A stretch of 64,000 bases of DNA from Uloborus plumipes (GCA_038373865.1 JAXGGA010001680.1:62001-126000), one strand, 5' to 3'. Shown: positions 23,301 through 31,155, counted from the first letter of the stretch. The notes: generated by a model not told the origin, from the sequence alone. Numbers and translations are program-made.

Positions 23301-23886
23301 CTCTTTCCACAATAAGAAATAACTTATTTTTCTTATCACAAAGGCCTTTTACTTTCTTATACATTTAATGTGCAGAAAAAAGTATTTTTTTAATTTTGGA
23401 GGAATTATATTTTTTAGGTGCGTTGAATCAATTTTGACGTCTGTGTGCACGTGTCAGTGTGCACGACCAGTTTTTGTGGCCACTCTAGTTAAAAACTGTT
23501 CAATGAAAGTGAACGAAAATCGTTACACAGATGAACCCCTATGTGAGTTGGGGCACATTAGTTTTTGGCCCTAATACTTAAAAGGGGATTAAGCAATCGA
23601 AGGTTTTCATCTCTATGAGGGACTGCATTTTTTTAACAAATGAACGGCCGCAGAGACAACAGAAGATATAAACTAAACAAACGAATTCCCAATGCTTGAA
23701 GCATCAAGTTCTAAGACTTTTTTTTCGGTATTTGAAAAATGAGTAATATTAATAAAATTAAAAATAAAATGTTACTTTAATGGTCAAAATTTTATGAGCA
23801 AATTTTTTTTTCAGGGAACCACAACTGTTACGAAGACTACAAAAACTACTGGAACAGTAGGTCCTAAGAAGGATTATGAAGAATGA
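1610..23886 (+). CDS. Tandem p25-alpha (TPPP-like) repeat protein, 3' part of a nine-exon-visible gene
   Basis: Nine exons join in one frame: 1610-1875, 3297-3423, 4921-5186, 5747-5873, 12033-12298, 13581-13707, 15351-15607, 17022-17148 and 23815-23886. They give 544 codons and a TGA. All junctions are GT-AG and alternate phase 2 and phase 0. The product is four modules plus a Thr/Lys-rich tail. Each module has a glycine-rich linker of about 45 residues, then a segment with an ITLDxINxWFKQxGVIGKD-type core, FEKFNK, and an EFxQLLExIAKK / LVxKLEKADLS helix. This layout resembles the p25-alpha domain of tubulin polymerization-promoting proteins, where the similar core is followed by a TITFEEF-type strand and helix. 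TPPP proteins bind and bundle microtubules, but whether this one does is inference. No signal peptide or membrane segment is visible in the part present. The start and any earlier modules lie left of base 1. No AATAAA follows the stop within 200 bases; a weak GATAAA variant lies near 24027. Confidence 0.8.
1967..2382. mobile_element. 416-bp MITE inserted in a hammerhead repeat
   Basis: Terminal inverted repeats CAACGCCTCCTAAATACTAA / its complement are flanked by TCCAGAC on both sides (1960-1966 and 2383-2389), a 7-bp, perhaps worn 8-bp, target duplication. Inside is a 149-bp direct duplication beginning TGGTTCACGATACACTG at about 2034 and 2183. It interrupts the minus-strand hammerhead repeat. 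Confidence 0.65.
2383..2452 (-). ncRNA. Decayed hammerhead ribozyme motif (minus strand)
   Basis: Read on the minus strand: CTCGG, TGTC, CCAGA, then TTGATGG in place of CTGATGA, then GAAAC, TGGCAG, GTC and TCTGG. The missing 3' arm continues at 1966-1933 across the MITE insertion. Stem I arms CCAGA/TCTGG can pair. The core changes C3 and A9, so it is probably inactive. It lies in the first visible intron of the p25-alpha-like gene. Confidence 0.5.
2611..2690 (+). ncRNA. Decayed hammerhead ribozyme motif (plus strand)
   Basis: The order is TGTC, TCAGA, CTGATGG, a TTCC..GGAT stem II, AACGC in place of GAAAC, then ATA, TCTGG, GACA. It has the same layout as the pair at 52.1 and 52.9 kb but with core changes. 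It faces the minus-strand copy at 2383-2452, forming a head-to-head inverted pair centred near 2530. Confidence 0.45.
3297..3423 (+). CDS. Exon B1, module 1 second half
   Basis: The exon is 127 bases. The first A completes a Lys codon with the AA from exon A1. It then reads PSIEIEEFQELVEDVAKE and on to LEKVDLSEVQEKA, ending in phase 0 at GTAAGC. It corresponds to the strand-plus-helix second half of a p25-alpha domain. Confidence 0.8.
4323..4586. repeat. 264-bp TIR MITE, copy 1
   Basis: Ends AATTGAAGGGCTTGGAGG and CCCAAGCCCTTCAATT are inverted repeats. The same ends flank a stretch of almost equal length at 61313-61575, in the opposite orientation. The interiors match in part. No ORF. It sits in the intron between exons B1 and A2. 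Confidence 0.65.
4921..5186 (+). CDS. Exon A2, module 2 linker and first half of domain
   Basis: The exon is 266 bases, preceded by a good pyrimidine tract and TTTTCAG, and phase 0. It encodes a linker with TGAVKGAAGGMGKAFGAIAK, then ITLEVVNCWFKQVGVIGKD and FDKFN. The donor is GTCAGTATAT. Reading through the donor meets a stop after a further stretch with no similarity to the module, which supports splicing here. Confidence 0.82.
5361..5588. repeat. 228-bp MITE with about 85-bp TIRs and TA flanks
   Basis: The left arm CCGTAAAGTCGGGTTACTTG and the right arm ending ACCCAACTTTACGG pair for about 85 bases, leaving a short loop. TA lies on both sides (5359-5360 and 5589-5590), so a mariner-type origin is likely. 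It is in the intron between A2 and B2, 172 bases after the donor. Confidence 0.7.
5747..5873 (+). CDS. Exon B2, module 2 second half
   Basis: The exon is 127 bases after a T-rich tract and CATAG. It encodes ESITLNEFHQLLENIAKK and ends SRVREIV before GTAAGT. It has the same length and phases as the other three B exons. Confidence 0.82.
8650..8936 (+). repeat. Satellite-like units related to the 37.3-37.9 kb array
   Basis: Two and a half degenerate units carry the order ATAACTTTTGAGNGAAC, CCGATTNGANCAAAC, CGAAA(G)ATCTC, CATTCC, TTGATTTGAAC. The same roughly 145-bp unit is tandemly repeated at 37322-37908. Confidence 0.55.
8954..9070 (+). repeat. 5'-truncated tRNA-derived SINE
   Basis: This matches the 3' part of the full SINE at 39066-39362, from GGTTTGCTCGACCC to the GGGGGACCCTGGAG end, with a few differences. 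A short A run follows. The tRNA-like head is absent, as expected for a 5'-truncated retrotransposed copy. Confidence 0.7.
10275..10439. repeat. 165-bp MITE with CAGG ends
   Basis: The left end CAGGACCGTCATTT and the right end AAATGACGGGCCTG are inverted repeats. CCAGGGG and CCCCCTGAA follow inside. The form suits a hAT-type MITE, but I could not see a convincing 8-bp duplication. Confidence 0.5.
10665..11972. mobile_element. 1.3-kb TA-flanked TIR element with repeated GGGGCAAATGTGTACT motifs
   Basis: Ends GGGTGAAGTGGGGTAATTG and CAATTACCCCACTTCACCC are perfect inverted repeats between TA dinucleotides (10663-10664, 11973-11974). The motif GGGGCAAATGTGTACT or its complement occurs about six times inside (near 10692, 11023, 11056, 11078, 11738 and 11758). 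The length equals a mariner but no transposase ORF is present. It ends 60 bases before exon A3. Confidence 0.7.
12033..12298 (+). CDS. Exon A3, module 3 linker and first half of domain
   Basis: The exon is 266 bases after TTTTCAG and phase 0. It encodes a linker with GAEIGATTGAVKGAASG, then ISLDNINAWFKQAGVIGRD and FEKFS. The donor is GTCTGTATAT. The preceding intron (5874-12032) is one of the two longest in the gene and holds several MITEs. Confidence 0.82.
12461..12717. repeat. 257-bp TIR MITE (TGCTAAGCA family)
   Basis: The left arm TATTGCCATGCTAAGCACAA and the right arm TTATGCTTAGCACGGCAGTA are inverted repeats flanked by TA-rich sequence. It starts 160 bases after the donor of exon A3. 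No coding potential is recognised. Confidence 0.55.
13581..13707 (+). CDS. Exon B3, module 3 second half
   Basis: The exon is 127 bases after AATGTAG. It encodes PSIAIDEFYQLLEDIAKK, then KDDLVAKLEKADLSKVQEES, and ends at GTAAGT in phase 0. It is the closest of the B exons to the group consensus. Confidence 0.82.
14940..15115. repeat. Dispersed repeat with GATTCCCAATTATCG ends
   Basis: GATAATTGGGAATCTGG at the left and GATTCCCAATTATCG at the right are inverted. The interior (AACCCTTTGTTTAC, TTTGACGCCAA) is shared with 34580-34690 and, in the other orientation, 63400-63560. Similar but older sequence extends left to about 14530. Confidence 0.5.
15351..15607 (+). CDS. Exon A4, module 4 linker and first half of domain, three codons shorter
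   Basis: The exon is 257 bases after TTTTAG and phase 0. It encodes GLDVGAVTGSVKGVAGG, then ITLDQIKLWFQLVGLTGKD and FEKFA. The three missing codons fall between the linker and the ITLD core. The donor is GTCAGTATAT. This module and its B exon are the most diverged of the four. Confidence 0.82.
17022..17148 (+). CDS. Exon B4, module 4 second half
   Basis: The exon is 127 bases after TGTATAG. Its first G completes AAG (Lys). It encodes PSLALDEFYLFLENLAASKK, then LQLSTVDVTKIQQSG, ending at GTAAGT in phase 0. It keeps the length and phase but loses the KLEKADLS run seen in the other modules. Confidence 0.8.
17274..17316 (+). repeat. Poly(A) run followed by a partial MITE
   Basis: About 43 uninterrupted A residues are followed at 17317-17460 by one arm of the MITE that is complete at 40427-40642 (CACGTGAAGCTCGTGTATTTCATT). 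A long pure A run suggests a retrotransposed tail or replication slippage. Confidence 0.5.
18423..19771. mobile_element. 1.35-kb element with about 175-bp TIRs and G-rich internal repeats
   Basis: The left arm (GCGATCAT, TGTATAAATAGAAAGTACAT, CACCCGGTCTGCCAGGCCGGGT, AAGATATC) recurs inverted at 19600-19771. Between the arms are about three diverged units of about 290 bp, with TCTAATAGTAGTGG, GTGACCATAAATGGCG and runs of up to 12 G. No transposase ORF. It occupies the B4-terminal exon intron. Confidence 0.7.
20641..21030 (+). repeat. Diverged relative of the 40.8-kb foldback arm
   Basis: The order GAGTCATC, AGCTTCCAAGATCTAAATC, CCAAAATG, CAGAAAATTTAATTACA and TGTTGACTACGGTCAAT parallels the left arm of the foldback element at 40813 onward. 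It is heavily decayed. 19772-20640 and 21031-21723 hold no feature I recognise apart from A/T runs. Confidence 0.4.
21728..23113. mobile_element. piggyBac-like non-autonomous element
   Basis: CCCTACACTGCATGAT at the left and ATCATGCAGTGTAGGG at the right are perfect inverted repeats, each next to TTAA (21724-21727, 23114-23117). A TTAA target and a CCCT terminus are hallmarks of piggyBac elements. A subterminal motif, TTGCCAAATGGCTACA, occurs near both ends. No transposase ORF; a separate dispersed repeat (22090-22370) is nested inside. Confidence 0.75.
22160..22370 (+). repeat. Dispersed repeat, copy nested in the piggyBac-like element
   Basis: It shares TTTGTTTGTATGTATGTGTG, AACTCTGAATAAAAG, TATTTAATA, ACTAAAGGTTAAAT and GTGCATGTAAACTTAAGG with 53190-53420 and 57954-58110. 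In the latter place the Gypsy element splits the copy. Confidence 0.6.
23815..23886 (+). CDS. Terminal exon with Thr/Lys-rich tail and stop
   Basis: A T-rich tract and TTTTTTTTCAG at 23803-23814 precede 23 in-frame codons and TGA (23884-23886). They read GTTTVTKTTKTTGTVGPKKD and end YEE. Entry is phase 0, matching exon B4. A basic, Thr-rich tail after the domain is also usual in TPPP proteins. The 6.7-kb intron before it is the longest in the gene. Confidence 0.7.
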   Translation, partial: GTTTVTKTTKTTGTVGPKKDYEE

Positions 23887-24424
23887 AATCTTTGCGTCAT
23901 TCAAAATACTCAGAAGAAGATACGTAGTTAAAATCAAATCTGATTAACTTTTTGGAACTTTTTAAAATTGTCTTCTGCCTAAAAAGCTATAAAAATGCTA
24001 AATTGAAATGTAAAATTGTTGAAACTAGATAAATGTTGTTAGATTTTTTTCTCCTGTATTTTCTTTTGTAGACACAATTCATTATTGCAGAAGTTCTATC
24101 AATGCATCGCTCAATTTGCACTTTGAATGCGAATTGCGCGAAGCAAAAGAGATTTCATAAACAATCCAAGTTTAAAAAATTCAATGCACACTTCAACAAA
24201 ATTAGTTATGAAACAAAGAAAAAAAATCACCAAGAGGAGCAAAAATTTTCGTATGCACATGGGGTATACCGACCAGTGAATGGACACCTAAGCGAAATTT
24301 CGTTTTCGAAAATTCATAGCACGGTTAAAAATTATGGTATTTGTCACATGACTGTAAAAACACTGAAGGGGATATATGTAATCATTTTTAAAAATATTGC
24401 ATGAATTTTTACTGTTCTGGATCA

Positions 24425-24555
24425 GGTTTTTTGGGGAGTTGAAAGGAGAAAAAGTTTCGAAACCCAGTGAATGAACACCCCAAATAAAAGACAAACGCAA
24501 CATTTCCTTGAAATTTTCTTTTTGGAAATGTGTTGAAGGAAGTTACTACTGCCTG
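24425..24555 (+). repeat. Dispersed repeat, copy 2
   Basis: It matches 10-155 near the left edge. A further A/T-rich repeat with CTTCCTTTTACGTAGTAAAGGAAGTATTGTGATCGCG starts at about 24591 and runs to about 25000, ending GTTCCCAAGGGGGTTTTACCCC. Confidence 0.5.
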
Positions 24556-25023
24556 TTCATCCAAGAAAAATGTTTAAAAATTTTATTTTTACTTCCTTTT
24601 ACGTAGTAAAGGAAGTATTGTGATCGCGAAAAAAAAAAATCACTCAAATTTGAGTCTAAATTTTGCTTTTGCTCACCCCCGAATGAATGTTCAGTAGTTT
24701 TTTCGACCTGTCAGCACGTGCATATGTACCTACCAACGTATAAGCAGCCCAAAAATTCTTTTCAACCACCCACGATTTAATTACGACGAGTTTTCTCGTG
24801 ACGTCTGTATGTACGTATGTGCGGATGTAGGTGCGTATGTGGCTCGCATAACTCAAAAACTATATACCGTAGAAGCTTCTAGCTTGGTATGTAGGCTCTG
24901 AGGATGGTCTAGTTGCGCACCTTCTCTTGTGGTTGCATTTGAATGTTCCCAAGGGGGTTTTACCCCTTTTTTGGTGTAAATCAGTGTTAATTTCAATGCA
25001 GACTCAAGTCATATGAATTGGCG

Positions 25024-25175
25024 CGACAACTTGGCGATATGTCGCCAAGCTTTTGGTCACCAAGTGCTTGACGCCAACTTGGCGACATATCGCCAAGTTG
25101 GCGTCAAACAATTTGGCGTGAACAAATTTGGCGAAAAATTTATTTTTTGAATTAGGGTTCAACTTGGCGCTATTG
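25024..25175. repeat. Nested hairpins built on TTGGCGA / TCGCCAA
   Basis: AACTTGGCGA-TATG-TCGCCAAGC at about 25027 and CCAACTTGGCGA-CATA-TCGCCAAGTTGG at about 25074 are near-perfect hairpins. More single TTGGCG copies follow to 25175. The same ATCGCCAAGT word makes up the minisatellite at 37136-37219. Confidence 0.6.
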
Positions 25176-25454
25176 GCGATATTTTGCGAAAAATTCACTG
25201 AATGATATTAAAATCAGCAATATTTAGAAAATTAACCATTGAAAAATATTTTTTGCATTGTTTCGTGGTAGATTAGGCGAGTAAATATTTGAATTGTTAC
25301 CTTGCTCACTGCAAGCACTTTTTTTAACACTTAAAGCAACTACTAAGAAATTTACACGTAAAAGGAAGTAGTGTGGGGTCCATACCAGATTTTTTCGTAA
25401 AAAATATGAGGTGTTCATTCACTGGAAGTGCTCATGCACTGGTCGGTCTACCCT

Positions 25455-25683
25455 TTTTACTTACTTCTATGTCCAATATATAGAAGAAAGTATTGGATTC
25501 GTGAAAACTTTCGATTGTCGAATTTTGATGGATTTGCACGTTTTGAGGTGCGCTGAGTCTATTCCGATCATTTTTGGAAAATGTCTGTCTGTGTGTCTGA
25601 GTCTGTATGTGTGTGACCAGTTTTTGTGGCCGCGCTAGAGCAAGAACTACTGCATGAAATAGAAAAAAAAAATTTTGCACATA
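25455..25683 (+). repeat. Dispersed repeat hit by the BEL/Pao insertion
   Basis: The stretch (GAAAGTATTGGATTCGTGAAA, GCACGTTTTGAGGTGCGCTGA, GTCTGTCTGTGTG, TGTGACCAGTTTTTGTGGCC) has a diverged copy at 23341-23560. The BEL element interrupts it and it resumes after 31440. Confidence 0.55.
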
Positions 25684-25688
25684 TGTAC

Positions 25689-25906
25689 TGTCAGTCTTAA
25701 TTACACACAGACTAACAAAGAAGCGTTTTATTTCATCGTATTTGGTATTTTACACAACAAGAAGTCGTATCAAACAAAATGGACTCGTAATTCTAAAAAT
25801 CGTAAACAACTGAACAAAAAAGGCGAGTTGAGTTGTTCCGCCGAAAAGGAAAGTTAAAGTCACTTTTATTGAACATTATTGTGCAGGGCTTTTCTGGATC
25901 TTCACA
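25689..25906 (-). repeat. BEL/Pao 3' LTR
   Basis: This 218-bp direct repeat of 31217-31434 is identical as far as I could read. The last ten or so codons of the polyprotein and its stop (25876-25878) lie inside it. Confidence 0.93.
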
Positions 25907-28900
25907 TCCTCCCCACCCTGGTCACCCCATAGATCAGGATGCTCCCCACCCTGATCTATTTCCAGAGGGATGACCAGTTGGATAGGCCTTTTGATTTTCT
26001 GAGTGGCACTTCTTAACATACAGGATCTAATTTTCCCATCCCGCCCAGGGAAAAGTTCTTCAACTACAGCCTTCTTCCATAAATGTCTTGGTTGCACGTT
26101 TTCGTGCAAGAGAACCACGTCCCCAACACGAACGGGAGGCCCCATTGCACGGCTTTTCACTTGGTGAAAATTTCGTAAATCGAGGAGGTATTCCTTACTC
26201 CATCTCCTCCAAAAGTGGTCTTGTATTCCCTGTTGTTGCTGCCATCTTTTCGTTAGATTGCTGTCGATTGGCTTGGGAGAAGATGGAATAGAAGTTAATT
26301 TTCGTCCAGTGAGAAAATGAGCGGGTGTCAGTGTTTCATTAAATTCCTCTTCACTGTTCTCTTGTACAATAGGTCGGCTATTAAGAGCGGCTTCTATTCC
26401 TATTAGTACCGTTCGGAGGCTTTCTTCGTCTAAACAAGTACTTCCAAGTATTTTCCTCAAGCACCTTTTGACAGATCCTACCATTCGTTCCCACCATCCT
26501 CCCCACCAAGCCGCTCGTGGTACAATAAATTTCCAACGTATGCCGTTATGAGCGTAGAATTGTTGAACTTCGGAGGAGGTGAGAGCATTCCAGAGATTTG
26601 TGAGCTCCTTGTTCGTGGCGTGAAATGTGGTTGCGTTATCAGAGTAAATCGTATGAGGAAACCCGCGTCGGGAAACGAATCGTTGAAGTGCCATAAGGAA
26701 TCTATCAGTCGAAAGATCTGAAACGGTTTCTAAGTGCAATGCTCGGGTGGTTGCGCAAGTGAAGAGTGCAATGTAGGTCTTTTGTGTTGTTAAATGTTGA
26801 CGGACATACAGAGGGCCAGCAAAATCAATTCCAGTAACAGTGAATGGTGGTGATGGGCGTATTCTATCTGCTGGCAAAGGGGCTTCAATTTGCAATGGAC
26901 CAGATAATCGTGAAATTTTGCAGGGTAAGCAGTTTCGTAAAGCCATCTTAATGGCTTGTCTACCACGTATTATCCAATATTTGTCACGAAGTTCAGAGAG
27001 AACTATACGAACTCCGAGGTGATGTAAACGAACATGTGTATACTGGATCAATAATGTAGTGAAGCGATGAGAACCATCAAGCAATAACGGATGTCGTTGA
27101 GAGTCCGAAAGTTGAGCAAAGTGTAATCGTCCTCCAAGTCGTATAAGACTATCTTCCAGGAATGGGTTAAATTTGGCGATTTTTGAAGTGTCCGGTACGG
27201 CCGATCCGCGCTTCAATAGTTCGAGTTCCTGGGAGAAAGTTTTCTGCTGAACTATAGAAATCCAATATCGATGAGCGTTTTCCAGTTCTTGGGCATTTAA
27301 TTCATCTTTCTTTTTTGTCGGTGACCTACAGTTTGTTATGAAACGCATTATCCAAGCGGTCGCTCGTAACAACTTAAAATACTTGCTAAATCGTGAAATA
27401 TCAAGAATAGGGTTAACAGTAGAAATGTGCAGTACTTCTAAATTTTGATTTCGAGCTTCAAGCTTTTGAGAAACGTCCTTACTGTTAACAGAGCAGTCAT
27501 TCGGCCATGATTCTGGTGGACCTACTAGCCAAGGTGGTCCATTCCACCAAATGTGCGATGAGTTCAACACCGATGACGTAACTCCTCGTGACAAACAGTC
27601 TGCCGGATTGTCTTTTCCAGGGCAATAGCGCCATTGTGCAGGATTAGTGTGTCTTTGAATTTCAGTGACTCGATTGCAGACAAATGTTTTCCATTTGTTA
27701 GGATCACAACGTATCCAACTCAAAGTTACTGTTGAATCAGTCCATAGCACAGCTGACGAGGTGCTTAAGTACGTTTCGCGACAAAAATAAGCAAGTAATC
27801 TAGCTCCTGTCAAAGCTGATAAGAGTTCTAGGCGAGGTAAAGTCACCCTTTTTATTGGAACTAGTCGATTGCGGCTGCACACTATGTGAACTTTTGTAGT
27901 TTTCTTTTGAGTTGTAAGTAAATAGAGAACACTACCGTATGCACGTTCAGAAGCATCACAGAAAACATGAATGGCATATTGACCATCTGAAGTGAATCCA
28001 ATCCAGCGAGGAACTTGAATAGAAGGGATGAGAGACAGTTCTTCAAACCATTTACGCCACTTAACCACTATATCGGATGGCAATATTTCATCCCACTGAA
28101 TACCACGTAGCCATGTATCTTGAAAAAGCAGTTTACTGTACACAATAACTGGAGCAAAGATGCCCAGGGGGTCGTAACAACTAGCCGTTGAACGTAAAAG
28201 TAGACGTTTCGTGAGTGGTTTTTCAAGCAAATTCCGTTTCATGTGGGAGAAATCGTGCGAAAGTGCATCCTCGTGCGAATTCCAAGATACACCTAAAACT
28301 TGAGTATGTGTGTTGTATGGAATATTTGTATCATTCCAAACTGTGAGAAGTTGTGTACAGTTAGTAGCCCATTTACCCATAGGTAATTTAATAAGAGACG
28401 TGATAGCTTGTAACTGATTGTACAATAATACAATATCCTCTTCATTTTGAGTACTAGAAACAATGTCGTCCATGTAGAAACTTTTGTGCATTTCAAATGC
28501 TGCAAGGGGGAATTCTGTCTTGTGAGTCGTTGCTAATTCGCGTAAAGTAGCCGAGAGCAAGAAAGGGCTACAGCTGAGACCGAACGGGAGACGTTTGAAA
28601 CGATAAGTTGCTATTTCATCTTTTTTAAATTCCAGACCTTGAGGCGTAGTTACTGAAGCAAACCAAAGGAAACGAGTGGCATCTCTATCACGTTCATCGA
28701 AAGAAAGCTGTAAAAATGCCTGTGTACCATCACCAGTTAAAGCTTGCTCGTGTAGTCTAAAACGTAATAGAACAGCTAAAATGTCCGGTAATAAATTAGG
28801 TCCTACTTCCAATGCGTCATTTAATGAAGGGGAAGTGGGAATTCGTGAGGAAGCATCAAACACAACACGCCATTTTTCTGATTCTTGTTTAGTCCTTTTA

Positions 28901-31155
28901 ACTGCATGATGGGGTAAATAAAACTCTTTATCGTTATTTGAGTTTGAAGAAGGGGCAATTTCAACTTGATCATTTTCAATGGACCCTTTCATGCAGTCTT
29001 CATAATTACATCTGAAAGATTGGTTTGATGTGAAACGCTTGGTTAATGTATGAAATCGACTTTTAGCATTGTCAATATTGTTGCAAGTCAAAGTAACGTC
29101 TTTTTTCCACGGGAGACTTACAACTCTGCGTCCATCTTCAATTCTATATGAATCGTGAAATTCTTTTAGTATTTTAGAATCCAATGCATTCATGTTCGTG
29201 TGTCGAACTTCATCTTTAATACCAATTGTTTCCAAGTCCCAAAACTGGCGAATATCACAGGTTGATACATTTTCGACCGCAACGTGGTTAACGGAAGCAT
29301 TTTCTTTCAAAATGACATTAGAACGTGTGCCAGAAAGTATATAACCAAAAATAGATGGAATAAGAGCGAGAGATTCAGTTACTTTAATAGGCGATTCTTC
29401 CTTTATTATATTCCAATAAAAATCTCCGCCAATCAGCAACTCTATTGGCAGGTCTAGTCCATCATCAGGAGGATCTGCAAGTTTAAGTCTTTTCTTTTGA
29501 GCGAAAAGAGCAATGTCCGTTGGAGCATGTGGATGTGGGGTGTATGAATTGAGACTCTCAAATGCGGTAACTGAAAGAGTGTTTTTGTTCCAATAACTTG
29601 ACAGCTTAAATTTTACTCTTCGACGCTGTGCATTAGTCGTTTCTGTAGATTCAAATGTATTCACTTTTAAAGTCTCTAAATGCATCACTTCAAGTCGTAA
29701 ATCATCAATTAAATTCGAATGTACAAAACTGGATTGACTGCCACCATCTAAAAGACATTTTGTAAGTTTTGTTATACCTGTGGGTCCCGTGATATAAATT
29801 CGAGCCGTTTGCAAATAAGTATAGTTTGTTTCAGCTACATTGATTTTGTTAACTTCACTAGGAATAGCTGTGACTAATTGCGTATTTCGTGAAACTTTAC
29901 AAATCGATATGTGATGTTTCCCTTTACATTTCGTGCAATGCACTTTATCTTTTCGTGCACAATTTTTCGCATTATGGCCACGGTTAGTACAAAGAAAACA
30001 GCGTCCAGAGTCCTTTAGTTTTTTAATTCGTGTATCCACATCTGTTACAGTTGTACAATTTTGCGGCCAATGTCCAGAAGTTTCGCAAAAGAGGCAGAAA
30101 GGCATTGGTTTCTTAGATCGATTCATTGGTTTAGCATTTACTTGAAAGGAAGACATAGTAGGAATAACCGGAAGAAATCTTTGTTCACCTTGTATTTTTT
30201 GTGCTGTCATTGCGCTTTCAACTTCTTCGGCAAGAAACTGCAACAATCTCGTAATATTTCCTTCGTTTAGCTTTTCACGTTTCACATAAAGAATCCACTG
30301 TTTGCAAATTTCTGTTGGAAAAGCTCGTAGAATTTTTGGCACCAAAACTCGACCATAACTGTCGATATCTTCGCCTAACGCACGTAATGCTTGTAAACGT
30401 CTATTACACTCGATATATAATATATTTAAATCTTCTGGCGAAGTATTAGTCACTGGAGTAAGGCTTTCTAAAAAATCCAAATGTGCTTGAATTATGCGAT
30501 TTTTATCGCCGTATTTGTCCTTGAGAATTTGCTTCGTCGTATCGTAAGTATCTGCAATAACACTAATGCCGTCAACTAGGCGCCTTGGTTCGTCTTGTAA
30601 ATATCCGCGAAGAAAAACGTGTTTATCAATCGTGGATAATTGGGAATTTTTATCAATAGATGACTCGAATTGTTCCCAAAAATTTTGCCACTGTTCTATA
30701 TCACCTCTAAAAGGTTCCAGCTTTATAGCGGGTAATTTGACAGTAAATGATTGTGTTATTGGCGAAGGTACAGCAAGGTCAGAAAACTGAGTAACATTTG
30801 GCACAGGAGTTGCAGAATAGTTTAATGTATCTTGGCGTAATAATTTATTTGATTTAAATATTGCACGATTAGCCACTTCTTCGTACTCTTCACATTTTAT
30901 AACGTCTTCGTTATATTCTGCGTCAGTAAAATTTTCGTGTATATTTCGATCCAATTCTTTCATCTCTTTCAAACAGTCCTCCAAACGCTGAGAGGTGTAA
31001 TACAGTTCGTCTCTCTGCTGAGAATTTGTCCAGTTATTTACATCATTAACAAGGCGTGTTATATTTCCGCGAACTGTCGTCCTTCGTCGTTTTAGAATTG
31101 TAACCTTAGCTATTATTGCTGCTATATCGTCACCGTCCGCCATATTAAAAAACAA
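25876..31155 (-). CDS. BEL/Pao Gag-Pol polyprotein, 1759 aa, intact
   Basis: This single open frame encodes a Gag-like region (about 1-330), three zinc knuckles (from CLFCETSGHWPQNC at about 350 to about 420), an aspartic protease with CLLDGGSQSSF at about 470, reverse transcriptase with YMDD at about 893, RNase H with FCDAS at about 1065, an HHCC integrase zinc finger at about 1370-1410, and an integrase core with D, D and E in GIDFAG (about 1443), YSDNAT (about 1503) and WWERMVG (about 1555). A C-terminal DUF5641-type domain follows. The order PR-RT-RH-IN and the DUF1759/DUF1758-like segments are those of BEL/Pao. There is no envelope-like ORF. The start could be Met1 or Met5 (MADGDD); the latter looks better. 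The protease has DGGS where many families have DSG. Confidence 0.95.
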   Translation of the reverse strand: MFFNMADGDDIAAIIAKVTILKRRRTTVRGNITRLVNDVNNWTNSQQRDELYYTSQRLEDCLKEMKELDRNIHENFTDAEYNEDVIKCEEYEEVANRAIFKSNKLLRQDTLNYSATPVPNVTQFSDLAVPSPITQSFTVKLPAIKLEPFRGDIEQWQNFWEQFESSIDKNSQLSTIDKHVFLRGYLQDEPRRLVDGISVIADTYDTTKQILKDKYGDKNRIIQAHLDFLESLTPVTNTSPEDLNILYIECNRRLQALRALGEDIDSYGRVLVPKILRAFPTEICKQWILYVKREKLNEGNITRLLQFLAEEVESAMTAQKIQGEQRFLPVIPTMSSFQVNAKPMNRSKKPMPFCLFCETSGHWPQNCTTVTDVDTRIKKLKDSGRCFLCTNRGHNAKNCARKDKVHCTKCKGKHHISICKVSRNTQLVTAIPSEVNKINVAETNYTYLQTARIYITGPTGITKLTKCLLDGGSQSSFVHSNLIDDLRLEVMHLETLKVNTFESTETTNAQRRRVKFKLSSYWNKNTLSVTAFESLNSYTPHPHAPTDIALFAQKKRLKLADPPDDGLDLPIELLIGGDFYWNIIKEESPIKVTESLALIPSIFGYILSGTRSNVILKENASVNHVAVENVSTCDIRQFWDLETIGIKDEVRHTNMNALDSKILKEFHDSYRIEDGRRVVSLPWKKDVTLTCNNIDNAKSRFHTLTKRFTSNQSFRCNYEDCMKGSIENDQVEIAPSSNSNNDKEFYLPHHAVKRTKQESEKWRVVFDASSRIPTSPSLNDALEVGPNLLPDILAVLLRFRLHEQALTGDGTQAFLQLSFDERDRDATRFLWFASVTTPQGLEFKKDEIATYRFKRLPFGLSCSPFLLSATLRELATTHKTEFPLAAFEMHKSFYMDDIVSSTQNEEDIVLLYNQLQAITSLIKLPMGKWATNCTQLLTVWNDTNIPYNTHTQVLGVSWNSHEDALSHDFSHMKRNLLEKPLTKRLLLRSTASCYDPLGIFAPVIVYSKLLFQDTWLRGIQWDEILPSDIVVKWRKWFEELSLIPSIQVPRWIGFTSDGQYAIHVFCDASERAYGSVLYLLTTQKKTTKVHIVCSRNRLVPIKRVTLPRLELLSALTGARLLAYFCRETYLSTSSAVLWTDSTVTLSWIRCDPNKWKTFVCNRVTEIQRHTNPAQWRYCPGKDNPADCLSRGVTSSVLNSSHIWWNGPPWLVGPPESWPNDCSVNSKDVSQKLEARNQNLEVLHISTVNPILDISRFSKYFKLLRATAWIMRFITNCRSPTKKKDELNAQELENAHRYWISIVQQKTFSQELELLKRGSAVPDTSKIAKFNPFLEDSLIRLGGRLHFAQLSDSQRHPLLLDGSHRFTTLLIQYTHVRLHHLGVRIVLSELRDKYWIIRGRQAIKMALRNCLPCKISRLSGPLQIEAPLPADRIRPSPPFTVTGIDFAGPLYVRQHLTTQKTYIALFTCATTRALHLETVSDLSTDRFLMALQRFVSRRGFPHTIYSDNATTFHATNKELTNLWNALTSSEVQQFYAHNGIRWKFIVPRAAWWGGWWERMVGSVKRCLRKILGSTCLDEESLRTVLIGIEAALNSRPIVQENSEEEFNETLTPAHFLTGRKLTSIPSSPKPIDSNLTKRWQQQQGIQDHFWRRWSKEYLLDLRNFHQVKSRAMGPPVRVGDVVLLHENVQPRHLWKKAVVEELFPGRDGKIRSCMLRSATQKIKRPIQLVIPLEIDQGGEHPDLWGDQGGEDVKIQKSPAQ

